A stretch of DNA of 64,000 nucleotides from Clostridium sp. UBA4548 (lineage in GTDB: Bacteria; Bacillota; Clostridia; Clostridiales; Clostridiaceae), in assembly GCF_002387895.1 (NCBI RefSeq), contig NZ_DGLI01000023.1, forward strand, positions 50,820 through 114,819, given 5' to 3'. Positions 16,875 to 25,670 of this stretch are shown here, in pieces. Below the pieces are notes generated by a model. That model searched no databases. It had not been told where the DNA came from and saw only the letters and a list, made by a program, of their open reading frames with translations. A program made the position numbers and the translations under genes. Each line of letters starts with the position of its first letter. Position 1 is the first letter of the stretch.

Positions 16875-18794
16875 ATGAATTTAATTACTCTGGAAAATAT
16901 AAGCAAAAGTTATAGCGAGAAAACTTTGCTTAACAATATAAAGCTTAATATTACTGATGAAGATAAGATTGGAATAATAGGAGTTAATGGTACTGGTAAA
17001 TCAACTTTATTAAAGATAATTGCTGGTGTGGAAAACTATGATAACGGAAATATAGTGAAAATGAATGGATTACGGATTAATTATCTTCCACAGGAGTTAT
17101 CATTTAATCCTGATGATACAATCATGGAAGCTGTATTCAAGGGTGATTTAGAGGTGATGATTACTCTCATTCAATACGAAAAAGTCCTTACTCTTCTTCA
17201 AAAAAACTCAGAAGATAAAAGACTACAAGATGAACTTTTTAAGCTAAATAGTAAACTTGATGCACTTAACGGATGGCAAATTGAAAGTGAAGCCAAAGCA
17301 ATTTTAACAAAGTTAAATATAACTGACTTCTCTATGACTATGGGACAATTATCAGGAGGACAAAGGAAAAGAGTTGCTCTATGTAATGTTCTTATCAGTC
17401 CATGTGACCTACTTATACTAGATGAGCCAACTAACCACATGGATAATGAATTAATAGATTATTTAGAAGAATTGTTAAAGGCAAGAAAAAGCGCTGTAAT
17501 TATGATAACTCACGATAGATACTTTTTAGATAGGATAACAAATAAAATCCTTGAAGTAGATAATGGTAACCTATATAGCTACACTGGAAATTATTCTACT
17601 TTTTTGGAGAAAAAGATGGAAAGAATAGCTATGCAAGAATCTTTTGAGAAAAAAAGACAAAACTTATATAGGAAAGAGCTTGCTTGGATTAAACGTGGTG
17701 CTCAGGCTAGAAGCACAAAGCAGAAGGCTAGAATCCAAAGATTTGAGGAAATTCGAGATAGTAAAATAGAGCTTAAAGATACTTCTGTGGAAATTAATAC
17801 TGGTTCTTCAAGACTAGGCAAAAAAATTATAGAAGCTCATAAGATATGTAAAAGCTACAATGAAAGAGTATTAATAAAGGACTTTAATTACATATTAACC
17901 AAAGAGGATAGGATAGGTATTATTGGGAGTAATGGCATTGGTAAAACTACACTATTAAACATTCTTGGCGGGAGAATAGAACCTAGTAGCGGGGAAATTG
18001 TTTTTGGAGAAACTGTTAAATTGGGGTATTTTACACAAGAGAATAGTGAAATGAATCCTAATCTAAGGGTAATCGAATATATTAAAGAAGTTGCTGAGTT
18101 TATTACAACAGGAGATGGAAGCAAAATTACTGCATCTCAAATGTTAGAAAGATTTCTATTTGAAGGATCAATACAGTTTAGCTATATATCAAAATTATCT
18201 GGAGGAGAAAAGCGTAGATTATATCTTTTAAGAATATTAATGGAAGCTCCTAATGTATTATTATTAGATGAGCCAACCAATGATCTTGATATTGAAACCT
18301 TAACTATACTAGAGGATTATATTGATAACTTTAATGGGGCAGTAATTATAGTGTCTCATGATAGGTATTTCTTAGATAGAGTTATAAATAAAGTGTTTAG
18401 CTTTGAAGGAAATAGTGAAATTCTTCAACTTGTGGGAAATTACTCTGATTATAGGGAGTATAAGCAAGAGGCACTACAAGAAGTTGTGGTTGAAAAGGTT
18501 TCAGTTGAGAAAAAAAATAAGAATATAGAAAAAAATAAGCTTGATAGGCCAATTAAGTTTACTTTTAAAGAACAAAAAGAATTTGAGGAAATTGATGAAA
18601 AAATTGAAGAAAAAGAAATTCAATTAGAAGAGATACAACAACAAGTTAATAACTCGGGGAGTAATTTTATGCTACTTCAAGAACTATTAGCTACAGAAAG
18701 CAAATTAAAAGAAGAGTTAGAATTTCTAATGGATAGATGGACTTATTTGAATGAAATCAATGAGCAAATCCAGGAAGGTAAAAATAACAACTAG
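16875..18794 (+). CDS. ABC-F family ATPase (Uup/YfmR-like)
   Basis: Soluble duplicated ATPase of 639 residues without membrane segments, the ABC-F type that acts on the ribosome. NBD1: Walker A GVNGTGKST (about 36-44), signature LSGGQRKR (about 159), LDEPTNHMD. A linker rich in Lys/Arg (WIKRGAQARSTKQKARIQRF) follows. NBD2: GSNGIGKTT, LSGGEKRRLYLL and LDEPTNDLD. A C-terminal charged coiled coil (about 560-635) is as in Uup/YfmR. Such proteins resolve stalled translation or nascent-chain problems; the Uup-like tail argues against a dedicated antibiotic-resistance ABC-F. ATG follows GAAGGAATGATTTT. Confidence 0.9.
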   Translation: MNLITLENISKSYSEKTLLNNIKLNITDEDKIGIIGVNGTGKSTLLKIIAGVENYDNGNIVKMNGLRINYLPQELSFNPDDTIMEAVFKGDLEVMITLIQYEKVLTLLQKNSEDKRLQDELFKLNSKLDALNGWQIESEAKAILTKLNITDFSMTMGQLSGGQRKRVALCNVLISPCDLLILDEPTNHMDNELIDYLEELLKARKSAVIMITHDRYFLDRITNKILEVDNGNLYSYTGNYSTFLEKKMERIAMQESFEKKRQNLYRKELAWIKRGAQARSTKQKARIQRFEEIRDSKIELKDTSVEINTGSSRLGKKIIEAHKICKSYNERVLIKDFNYILTKEDRIGIIGSNGIGKTTLLNILGGRIEPSSGEIVFGETVKLGYFTQENSEMNPNLRVIEYIKEVAEFITTGDGSKITASQMLERFLFEGSIQFSYISKLSGGEKRRLYLLRILMEAPNVLLLDEPTNDLDIETLTILEDYIDNFNGAVIIVSHDRYFLDRVINKVFSFEGNSEILQLVGNYSDYREYKQEALQEVVVEKVSVEKKNKNIEKNKLDRPIKFTFKEQKEFEEIDEKIEEKEIQLEEIQQQVNNSGSNFMLLQELLATESKLKEELEFLMDRWTYLNEINEQIQEGKNNN

Positions 18795-18804
18795 GCTAAA
18801 TATT

Positions 18805-18833
18805 GAAGGTGGATAGAATCTACCTTCTTTTTA
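18805..18833 (+). terminator. Terminator after the ABC-F gene
   Basis: A 10-bp stem (18805-18814 with 18818-18827, one G-T pair), 3-nt loop, then a T-rich run. Confidence 0.85.
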
Positions 18834-18877
18834 TATTATAATAATCATATAATTTAAATGACTTTAGGTGAAAGATA

Positions 18878-21250
18878 ATGAATGATAAAGTAATTAAGGT
18901 TTCTGTTAGAAACTTAGTAGAATTTATTTATAGAAGCGGTGATCTTGATAGTAGTTTCAATAGCATTTCGAGAGCACAAGAAGGCACTAAAATCCACCAA
19001 ATGCTACAAAAATCCCTTAAAAACCAGTATAAGGAAAGCGAAAATACTGAGTTTCATACAGAGCTATCACTCAAGCATAGCTTTAACTACAAAGATTTAT
19101 ACTTTCTATTAGAGGGAAGAGCAGATGGCATTTTGATTCAAGAAAATAAGGTTACTATTATTGAAATTAAAAGCACACATAAGGATTTAATTTCTCTACA
19201 GCCGGATTATAACTTTCTTCATTGGGCGCAAGCTAAATGTTATGGTTTTATATATGCAAGTCAGCAAGGCTTAGAGTCTATAGCTATAGAGTTAATGTAT
19301 TGCAATGTAGAAAGTTACGAGGTTAAGAGTTTTATCGAAGAGTATAATATGGAAGAGTTAGAAAGATTTTTTCACCATATAATGGAGAAATATATACATT
19401 GGGCTAATTATACTTCAACTTGGCTAGAGATAAGAAATGAATCAATAAAGAAACTTGAGTTTCCTTTTAAAAACTATAGGAATGGGCAAAGGGATTTAGC
19501 TATAAATGTGTATAGGACAATAAAAGAGGGGAAAAAACTCTATGCTCAAGCTCCTACTGGAATTGGAAAAACAATGTCCACCTGCTTTCCAAGCATAAAA
19601 GCATTAGGGGAAGGATATGGGCATCGTATTTTTTATTTAACTGCTAAGACAATTACAAGAACTGTTGCAGAACAATCATTAAAACTATTAAGAAACAATG
19701 GATTGAAGGTAAAATCTACAACTATTACTGCCAAGGAAAAAATATGCTTCAAGGAGAATTGCGAATGTAATCCTGAGTATTGTGAGTATGCAAGAGGTCA
19801 TTTTGATAGAGTTAATGAAGCGCTTTATAGTGCTTTGGAAAATGAAGATAGCTACTCAAGAGAAGTAATTGAAGAGTATAGTAAAAAGTATAGTGTTTGT
19901 CCATTTGAATTTTCTCTAGATTTAACCCTATGGAGTGATTTGATTATATGTGATTATAATTATGTGTTTGACCCTAGGGTAAGTTTAAAGAGATTTTTTA
20001 TCGAATCTAATGAGGATTTTATATTTTTAGTAGATGAAGCTCATAATTTAGTTGACAGAGCTAGAGAAATGTTTTCTGCTGAGGTTACTAAAGAACCTAT
20101 TTTAAGTTTAAAGAAAAACTTAAAAGATAGTGAACCAAAAATATATAAACAATTGAATAAGTTGAATACCTATATGGTTAAGTTACGAAGTAATTATGAC
20201 AATAAGTCTAATGGCATTTTAGAAGAAGCCCCTAAGGATTTATTTAAGCTTGCAAAGGACTTTTTAGAGGCGTGTGATAGCTACTTAGCTAAAAATGAAG
20301 AAAAAGAATTTCATGAAGAACTTTTAGATTTATATTTTAATTTTTTAGCTTTTATGAGGATTAGTGAATATTACTGTGATGATTACGTGAGTTATGTAGA
20401 GAGAGAAGGGCAGAATATTAAATTAAAGCTGTTTTGTTTAAATCCAAGGGATATGATAAAAAATACTTTGAAGAAAGGTAAGGCAACTATTTTCTTTTCA
20501 GCTACCTTGTCTCCCATACAGTATTTTAAAGAGCTTCTTGGAGGAGAAGAGGATGATTATTCCTTGAAACTTAAATCTCCATTTCCAGAAAAGAACAAAA
20601 AAATAATTATAGGAAATGAAATTAACACTAGGTATAATTATAGAGAGTCTAGTTATGATAATATTGTTTCGTATATTCATAATCTAAAAAACTTATATAA
20701 AGGAAACTATATGATTTTTTTCCCATCTTATAGCTATATGATGCAAGTTTATAATAAATTTGTTGAAAAATATTCTTCAGATAATATTATAATACAAAAT
20801 ATAAATATGTCTGAAGAGGATAGGGAAGAATTCTTAAGTAAATTTTATGGATCATGTAAAAACATAATTGGATTTTGTGTCTTAGGAGGCATCTTTTCTG
20901 AGGGAATTGATTTAGTAGGAGAATCGCTAATAGGGACAATAATAGTAGGTGTTGGGTTGCCACAAGTTTGTTTTGAAAGGGAGTTAATCCAAAAATATTT
21001 TAATAAATATAATAACCTAGGATTTCATTATGCATATACTTTTCCTGGAATAAATAAAGTTATTCAAGGAGCAGGAAGAGTTATTCGAACGGAAGAAGAT
21101 AAGGGGATTATTTTTCTTTTAGATGATAGATATACAAGTGAGTTATATAAGAAAATAATACCAGAAGAATGGTTTCCTTACACAACAATAAGCAATGTCA
21201 AGGAACTTGAAGCTGCCGTTGATGAGTTTAAAGAAAGAAGTATGGATTAA
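18878..21250 (+). CDS. DinG/Rad3-type ATP-dependent DNA helicase with N-terminal PD-(D/E)XK-like domain
   Basis: 790-residue superfamily 2 helicase of the XPD/DinG group. The first 200 residues carry a RecB-like nuclease signature (LLEGRADGILI followed by VTIIEIKST near residues 78-100: D, then E-x-K). The helicase starts with the Walker A motif APTGIGKT near 225; cysteines in KICFKENCECNPEYC (about 288) and the later VCPFEF fit the 4Fe-4S site of XPD-type helicases; DEAH lies near 387. The C-terminal half has FFSATLSP and the motif VI region QGAGRVIR. Presumed role is DNA repair or processing of unusual structures. ATG follows AGGTGAAAGATA. Confidence 0.85.
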   Translation: MNDKVIKVSVRNLVEFIYRSGDLDSSFNSISRAQEGTKIHQMLQKSLKNQYKESENTEFHTELSLKHSFNYKDLYFLLEGRADGILIQENKVTIIEIKSTHKDLISLQPDYNFLHWAQAKCYGFIYASQQGLESIAIELMYCNVESYEVKSFIEEYNMEELERFFHHIMEKYIHWANYTSTWLEIRNESIKKLEFPFKNYRNGQRDLAINVYRTIKEGKKLYAQAPTGIGKTMSTCFPSIKALGEGYGHRIFYLTAKTITRTVAEQSLKLLRNNGLKVKSTTITAKEKICFKENCECNPEYCEYARGHFDRVNEALYSALENEDSYSREVIEEYSKKYSVCPFEFSLDLTLWSDLIICDYNYVFDPRVSLKRFFIESNEDFIFLVDEAHNLVDRAREMFSAEVTKEPILSLKKNLKDSEPKIYKQLNKLNTYMVKLRSNYDNKSNGILEEAPKDLFKLAKDFLEACDSYLAKNEEKEFHEELLDLYFNFLAFMRISEYYCDDYVSYVEREGQNIKLKLFCLNPRDMIKNTLKKGKATIFFSATLSPIQYFKELLGGEEDDYSLKLKSPFPEKNKKIIIGNEINTRYNYRESSYDNIVSYIHNLKNLYKGNYMIFFPSYSYMMQVYNKFVEKYSSDNIIIQNINMSEEDREEFLSKFYGSCKNIIGFCVLGGIFSEGIDLVGESLIGTIIVGVGLPQVCFERELIQKYFNKYNNLGFHYAYTFPGINKVIQGAGRVIRTEEDKGIIFLLDDRYTSELYKKIIPEEWFPYTTISNVKELEAAVDEFKERSMD

Positions 21251-21264
21251 ACCATACTTCTTTT

Positions 21265-22563
21265 TTAATTAGCTATGTTATATTTAAAATATCTATTTCT
21301 TATAAAGAAAGCAATGCTTCCTATAAGTCTTAAAATTGCAACTACAACTAAAGTGTATTTTATATTAGTATTACTTAAAATTACATCACCAACTAAAGGG
21401 GCAATACACAAGCTTATACTGACTATAGTTGTATGAAATCCAATAAACACAGCTCTATTTTTACTTGGAGAAACTTCTAAAAGTGAATTTAAGAGTACAG
21501 TTACTGTTCCAGGAGTAAAAAATCCTGTAATAGTTGAAACAATTGTCATAGTAATCAGGTTATTAGAAATTACATATAGAATTGGAGTAAGAGCCATACC
21601 CAAGGTTGCAACGGCCATGGCAAATGCATTTCCTCTTTTTTGGATAATCTTTCTCCAGTAACCGTAGCTATAAATCATTACTACTGCAGATGCAATATTA
21701 ATAATAGTAAGCCAGGTTTCATTGGCTCCTAAATATTTAATCTGATATATACTAAACATTGGCCATCCCATTTGCCAACCAAAATGGAATATTACTGAGC
21801 AAATCAAAAAGTTAATAAAGGGTTTTGTAGATTTAATTTCTTTAAATACTTTTTTAAACTCAATTTTATTTTGAAGCGTTTCAGTTATTTCTGTTAGCTT
21901 CTTAAATGTATTTATTTCAACCAATCCTACTATAAAGGCTAAAATAAAGAAAAGTTGATATACTATGATTACTGTGCTTTCTGTGAAAATATTTGACATT
22001 AAGCCTAGGGTTTGTCCAATGATAAAGGTAAATATAATTTGAGCTATAGTTGAATATTTGCTTCTAGTTGTAATAGCAACAGGAATGGTGTCCTGAGAGA
22101 ATATATCACCAACATAGCTCTGAAGCGAAGTAACAGAAACTGATTCAGGAAAATTCATCAAGCTAATTAAAATAACAAAAGTCAAGGGTTTGATACTACT
22201 GGGTAGAAATGGCACTATTGCGAATAAAAGTAAAAATATTCTACTAAAGTAAAATGCTCTACTCATACTTTGCTTTTTATTTTGAATTTTACTAATTAAG
22301 ATTAGACCAGGGATTGTTGCGAGAACTGCTACAAGACCTGGAAGTGCATTATATAATGCAACATGAGATTCTGTACCACCTAATCTAAAAATAAACTTAG
22401 TAGCAAAAGTTTTATATAGCTCATTAACAATGGTAAATAATATTCCATTTAGTGTATAGTAATAAATATTATTTTGTTCTAAATTATGATTTCGTTTTTT
22501 ATTAAATCTTCTAATCACATTAAGCAAACGTCGAAACCTTGTGTTTGGCCCATTGAAAATCAT
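21265..22563 (-). CDS. MFS transporter
   Basis: About 432 residues with roughly a dozen hydrophobic segments; major facilitator superfamily by overall pattern (for example LYNALPGLVAVLATIPGLILISKIQNKKQ, a loop 2-3 motif-like stretch). The substrate is not readable. It is downstream of, and co-oriented with, a MarR regulator, which suggests an efflux function controlled by that regulator. Two in-frame ATGs flank the ribosome binding site; ATG 22563, 6 nt after GGGGG, is chosen over ATG 22569, which abuts it. Confidence 0.82.
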   Translation of the reverse strand: MIFNGPNTRFRRLLNVIRRFNKKRNHNLEQNNIYYYTLNGILFTIVNELYKTFATKFIFRLGGTESHVALYNALPGLVAVLATIPGLILISKIQNKKQSMSRAFYFSRIFLLLFAIVPFLPSSIKPLTFVILISLMNFPESVSVTSLQSYVGDIFSQDTIPVAITTRSKYSTIAQIIFTFIIGQTLGLMSNIFTESTVIIVYQLFFILAFIVGLVEINTFKKLTEITETLQNKIEFKKVFKEIKSTKPFINFLICSVIFHFGWQMGWPMFSIYQIKYLGANETWLTIINIASAVVMIYSYGYWRKIIQKRGNAFAMAVATLGMALTPILYVISNNLITMTIVSTITGFFTPGTVTVLLNSLLEVSPSKNRAVFIGFHTTIVSISLCIAPLVGDVILSNTNIKYTLVVVAILRLIGSIAFFIRNRYFKYNIAN

Positions 22564-22593
22564 AAACATCCCCCTAAATAAATGATGTAGGAA

Positions 22594-23040
22594 TTACTTT
22601 TCCTCCTCCATAGATGCATTGTAAAGTATAGTTAAATATTCCTTAAAGTTTTCTTTATTCACACCACATACTTCTTTTAAAGAATTATCAATGAATTTAC
22701 ATCTTTCAACTAGAACATTTTCTAATATTTTATGACCCTTTTCTAAGGGGATAACTCTTACAATTCTTCTATCCTTTTGATCCTTAATTCTTTTAACTAA
22801 TAGATTTTTTTCCATCCTATCAATTAAATCAGTAATAGTGCTAGGTGCTTGCTCTAAATAATTACTTATTTCACTAATAGTTATTTCTTTATTTTTTATA
22901 ATTAATTGTAAGGCATCAAATTGAGCAGGGGTAATATCATAGTCTTCTAATATAACTCTTCCTCTTTTTCGTATATTAAAACATACCTTTCTAAGTAAAA
23001 ATTCAAGCTGCTCAACTTGGTCATCATAGTAAAGCCCCAT
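22594..23040 (-). CDS. MarR family transcriptional regulator
   Basis: 148-residue winged-helix repressor. The DNA-binding core is visible as ITPAQFDALQLI, ITISEISNYLEQAPSTITDLIDRMEKNLLVKRIKDQKDRRIVRVIPLEKG, the typical MarR recognition helix and DxRxxxVxLT-like wing. It is encoded directly before an MFS transporter on the same strand and probably represses both genes through the palindrome at 23061-23083. Ligand unknown. Start ATG with TAGGAGTG in front. Confidence 0.93.
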   Translation of the reverse strand: MGLYYDDQVEQLEFLLRKVCFNIRKRGRVILEDYDITPAQFDALQLIIKNKEITISEISNYLEQAPSTITDLIDRMEKNLLVKRIKDQKDRRIVRVIPLEKGHKILENVLVERCKFIDNSLKEVCGVNKENFKEYLTILYNASMEEEK

Positions 23041-23060
23041 ATAAACACTCCTATTTTAAT

Positions 23061-23109
23061 AATATTTCGATTCTCGAATTATTATACACCTGTTTGAAAA
23101 TTAAGTCAA
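23061..23109 (-). promoter_or_regulatory. Promoter and operator of the marR-MFS operon
   Basis: On the minus strand, -35 TTGACT (23109-23104), a 17-nt spacer and -10 TATAAT (23086-23081) form a near-perfect sigma-A promoter. An inverted repeat TCGAATTATT / AATATTTCGA (23083-23074 with 23070-23061, one mismatch, 3-nt centre) overlaps the -10 and start site, an ideal place for autorepression by the adjacent MarR protein. Confidence 0.75.
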
Positions 23110-23352
23110 ATCAATCATTAGAGGTATATATTCTAAAGCTGTTACTGAATAATAAGATTTATAAATATGAAAACTTTAATGTAAATACTTATAAAAGGAG
23201 AGTTATATACAAATGAATTGAAAGAAGTGAAATTATTGAAAAAATAAAGCAATAAAGACATTTACCTAACTTTGTGTGAGGTAAATTCAATTGGTGCTTA
23301 ATATTATAATAAAGTGAGTAGGGCACTTAATTAATATACTAATTTATAAGGA
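23110..23352. other. Intergenic region between the marR promoter and abrB
   Basis: No credible gene. An AAAAGGAG at about 23194 precedes an ATG that reaches a stop after two codons, and an inverted repeat TTTACCT/AGGTAAA lies at 23261-23285. These may be remnants of a lost gene or a small RNA, but nothing supports either strongly. Confidence 0.3.
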
Positions 23353-23396
23353 AATAATAAAGTGAAGATTATTTATAAATCTTCACTTTATTATTT
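23352..23396 (-). terminator. Terminator of abrB
   Basis: A perfect 19-bp stem (23352-23370 with 23378-23396), 7-nt loop, T-rich on both sides. Confidence 0.85.
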
Positions 23397-23417
23397 AAAT
23401 ATAGAGTTTGTTATGTA

Positions 23418-23663
23418 TTATTCTGGGTTGGATAATGAATGAAGACATTCTTGACATATGTTCTTCCCTTTAAAGTTTTTAACATCCCTTGCATTACCAC
23501 AAAATATACAAGCAGGCTCGTATTTTTTTAAGATTATCTGATCTCTGTCAACGTATATTTCTAAAGCATCTTTTATTTCGATATCTAAGGTTCTTCTTAA
23601 CTCTATAGGAATTACTATTCTTCCTAATTCATCTACTTTTCTTACTATCCCTGTTGATTTCAT
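23418..23663 (-). CDS. abrB: AbrB family transition-state regulator
   Basis: 81-residue swapped-hairpin DNA-binding protein. The AbrB N-terminus is clear: MKSTGIVRKVDELGRIVIPIELRRTL, then DALEIYVDRDQIILKKY. The C-terminal half carries two Cys pairs (CIFCGNA and ICQECL), a small zinc-ribbon-like module found in clostridial AbrB versions. Expected to repress stationary-phase, sporulation or solvent genes. Its own gene is monocistronic, with AGGAGGAGCATT before the ATG and a long terminator. Confidence 0.93.
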   Translation of the reverse strand: MKSTGIVRKVDELGRIVIPIELRRTLDIEIKDALEIYVDRDQIILKKYEPACIFCGNARDVKNFKGKNICQECLHSLSNPE

Positions 23664-23853
23664 AATGCTCCTCCTAGTATAAGTTATTAATAAAATTTAA
23701 AGTATTTTTAGGTATATCAATTTTATAGGAACTGTATAAAACCCTAAAATTTGTAATATTTTATATACATTATTAAATTAACCAATTCAATTAAAAATAT
23801 ACATATTAAATTTAGCTGAGGAAAATCTAGAAGAATATTATTATGTAAATAAT

Positions 23854-23882
23854 AAAGAGAAGAATAAAAACTCTTCTCTTTT
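23854..23882 (-). terminator. Terminator of the yajQ-family gene
   Basis: A 10-bp stem AAAGAGAAGA/TCTTCTCTTT (23854-23863 with 23872-23881), 8-nt loop. Confidence 0.8.
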
Positions 23883-23887
23883 GAAAC

Positions 23888-24379
23888 TTATCTGTAATTA
23901 GTGAATTGTAAATCGATTCCGTAGTCATTTGACTTTAATAATTGAATAGCAGCTTGTAAATCATCTTTATCCTTACCAGATACTCTTAATTGATTATCCA
24001 TAATTTGCGCTTGAACTTTAATCTTACTAGCCTTAAGATCTGCTACCATTTTTTTTGCTTTTTCAGTAGCTATTCCTTTAACAAGCTTAGCTGTTGCTCT
24101 AGCTGTTCCTAAAGAAGCTTCTTCAATTTTGCCTAAATCAAGTGCTCTTGAAGAAATTCCTCTTTTTATAAACTTAGTTTTTAATACATCAACAACTGAA
24201 TTTAATTTATACTCATCGTCAGAAAGAATTTTTATTTCATCCTTCCCTAACTCAATTTCAGTTTTAGTTCCTTTAAAATCATATCTTTGTTTTACCTCTT
24301 TTAAAGTTTGATTAATAGCATTATCGACTTCTTGCATATTAATTTCTGATACAACATCAAAAGAATATGAACTTGCCAT
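23888..24379 (-). CDS. YajQ family nucleotide-binding protein
   Basis: 163-residue UPF0234/YajQ protein. The family features are the N-terminal SSYSFDVVSEINMQEVDNAINQ, the RYDFKGT motif, the KTKFIKRGIS segment and the C-terminal KDDLQAAIQLLKSNDYGIDLQFTNYR ending. YajQ proteins bind nucleic acids or nucleotides; some bind cyclic di-GMP. No operon partner. AAGGAGGAATTATT precedes the ATG. Family certain, exact role not. Confidence 0.94.
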   Translation of the reverse strand: MASSYSFDVVSEINMQEVDNAINQTLKEVKQRYDFKGTKTEIELGKDEIKILSDDEYKLNSVVDVLKTKFIKRGISSRALDLGKIEEASLGTARATAKLVKGIATEKAKKMVADLKASKIKVQAQIMDNQLRVSGKDKDDLQAAIQLLKSNDYGIDLQFTNYR

Positions 24380-24542
24380 AATAATTCCTCCTTATGTAAT
24401 TATTAGTAATATTTTATATCATATATAATAATTCATAAATATATTATTGTCTAGATTTATACATATAAATCTTAATATGTTATAAATAAAAATGTTAATG
24501 CATAAAATTAAGTGTAAAATAAAATATTTTAGGGGGACATTC

Positions 24543-25040
24543 ATGTTAAAAGTGTTAGAGGTTAAGGGTGAAAGAGATTACTTTCTTTTACTACTAAGTA
24601 TAATTTTAACTTGTGGATTAGCTTATATTGTAGGAATTTTAACCCGTGGCTCTGCAATAATCTATCAGGGACTCCAAAAACCATTTTTTTCACCACCAGC
24701 TTGGGTTTTTGGGGTAGTTTGGACTATTTTATATATTCTTATGGGGATATCGCTCTATAGAATATTAATGCTTGGTAAGCTAGGGGAGAATATAAGGAAA
24801 GAAATTATAGTATTTTCAATACAGCTAATTCTTAATTTAGCTTGGTCTATTATTTTTTTCTATATAGGCAATATATTCTTAGCTCTCCTAGACTTAATAT
24901 TATTGATTATATTTGTTATAATTACTATAGTTTTATTTTATAAAAAGGACAAGATAGCAGGTTTATTACTAATTCCATATGGTTTTTGGTGTTGCTTTGC
25001 ACTAATACTAAATTATAGCATTTATATATTAAACAAATAG
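24543..25040 (+). CDS. tspO: TspO/MBR family membrane protein
   Basis: 165-residue five-helix membrane protein of the TspO/peripheral benzodiazepine receptor family, which binds tetrapyrroles. The diagnostic motif KPFFSPPAWVFGVVWTILYILMGIS is present, as are the conserved Trp and the helix NLAWSIIFF; the C-terminal PYGFWCCFALILNYSI replaces the more usual PYLAWV. Start ATG 24543 lies behind AGGGGG; the frame extends upstream to 24492 with no ribosome binding site. Single-gene unit. Confidence 0.92.
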   Translation: MLKVLEVKGERDYFLLLLSIILTCGLAYIVGILTRGSAIIYQGLQKPFFSPPAWVFGVVWTILYILMGISLYRILMLGKLGENIRKEIIVFSIQLILNLAWSIIFFYIGNIFLALLDLILLIIFVIITIVLFYKKDKIAGLLLIPYGFWCCFALILNYSIYILNK

Positions 25041-25127
25041 GGAATCATACTTGAAATGCATATTTTAATTTGTTACAATATAGAGTATTGTGTTTTAATC
25101 ATACTTTAAAAAGAAGGTAGTGATATT

Positions 25128-25559
25128 ATGGAAATGTGCATTTTTCACAACACTAAGAGTTGTAACAATTGCGGGGAATGTGATACTTGCGAATTAAATA
25201 AAAATAAAGTTTGTGACAATTGTGGTAAGTGTTTGCAGCTAGAAGGTTATGATGTAAAAGCGATTAAAATTGATGAAGTATTTGAACAGGTAGATGGTGA
25301 GACGGATGCTAAGCTAGATGTTAATGTTAACCTTGAAGATTTTAGCGATTTTGATAATATGGAAGATGATACCTTTGAGGAATTGCTAGAGGACTCCGAA
25401 GAAGAATACATTGATGCTCTAGATGATGAAAATAACTGGCAGTATATTGATGATTTAGAAGAGGTAAAGAACCTATTAGACGATACAGATAATTTGAATG
25501 AACTTGGACTTGAAAAGTATCCTGGATTAATAGTTATAAATCCTAATAAATTAAAATAA
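25128..25559 (+). CDS. Hypothetical protein with Cys-rich N-terminus and acidic tail
   Basis: 143 residues in two unlike halves. Residues 1-36 hold eight cysteines (positions 4, 12, 15, 18, 21, 29, 32, 35) in CxxC repeats, suited to bind zinc or an iron-sulfur cluster; residues 50-120 are strongly acidic (SEEEYIDALDDENN and similar) and end in LGLEKYPGLIVINPNKLK. I do not recognise a named family; it looks like a conserved clostridial hypothetical. ATG is preceded by AAGAAGGTAGTGATATT, and a terminator follows at once, so it is monocistronic. Confidence 0.8.
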   Translation: MEMCIFHNTKSCNNCGECDTCELNKNKVCDNCGKCLQLEGYDVKAIKIDEVFEQVDGETDAKLDVNVNLEDFSDFDNMEDDTFEELLEDSEEEYIDALDDENNWQYIDDLEEVKNLLDDTDNLNELGLEKYPGLIVINPNKLK

Positions 25560-25571
25560 TTTAATTTGATT

Positions 25572-25598
25572 AAAAGGTGAGGGGACTCACCTTTTTTT
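25572..25598 (+). terminator. Terminator after the Cys-rich acidic protein gene
   Basis: An AAAAGGTGAG/CTCACCTTTT stem with a 4-nt GGGA loop and a run of seven T. Confidence 0.88.
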
Positions 25599-25670
25599 GT
25601 AACTCAAATTATATGGGGCCATAAATATATGGAGCCATATAATAGATAAACTAAATTAGGGAAAAATTAA

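Noticed and set aside
23192..23221. Tiny ORF behind AAAAGGAG near 23194
   Set aside because: ATG is followed by a stop after two codons and the spacing is long; no coding evidence.
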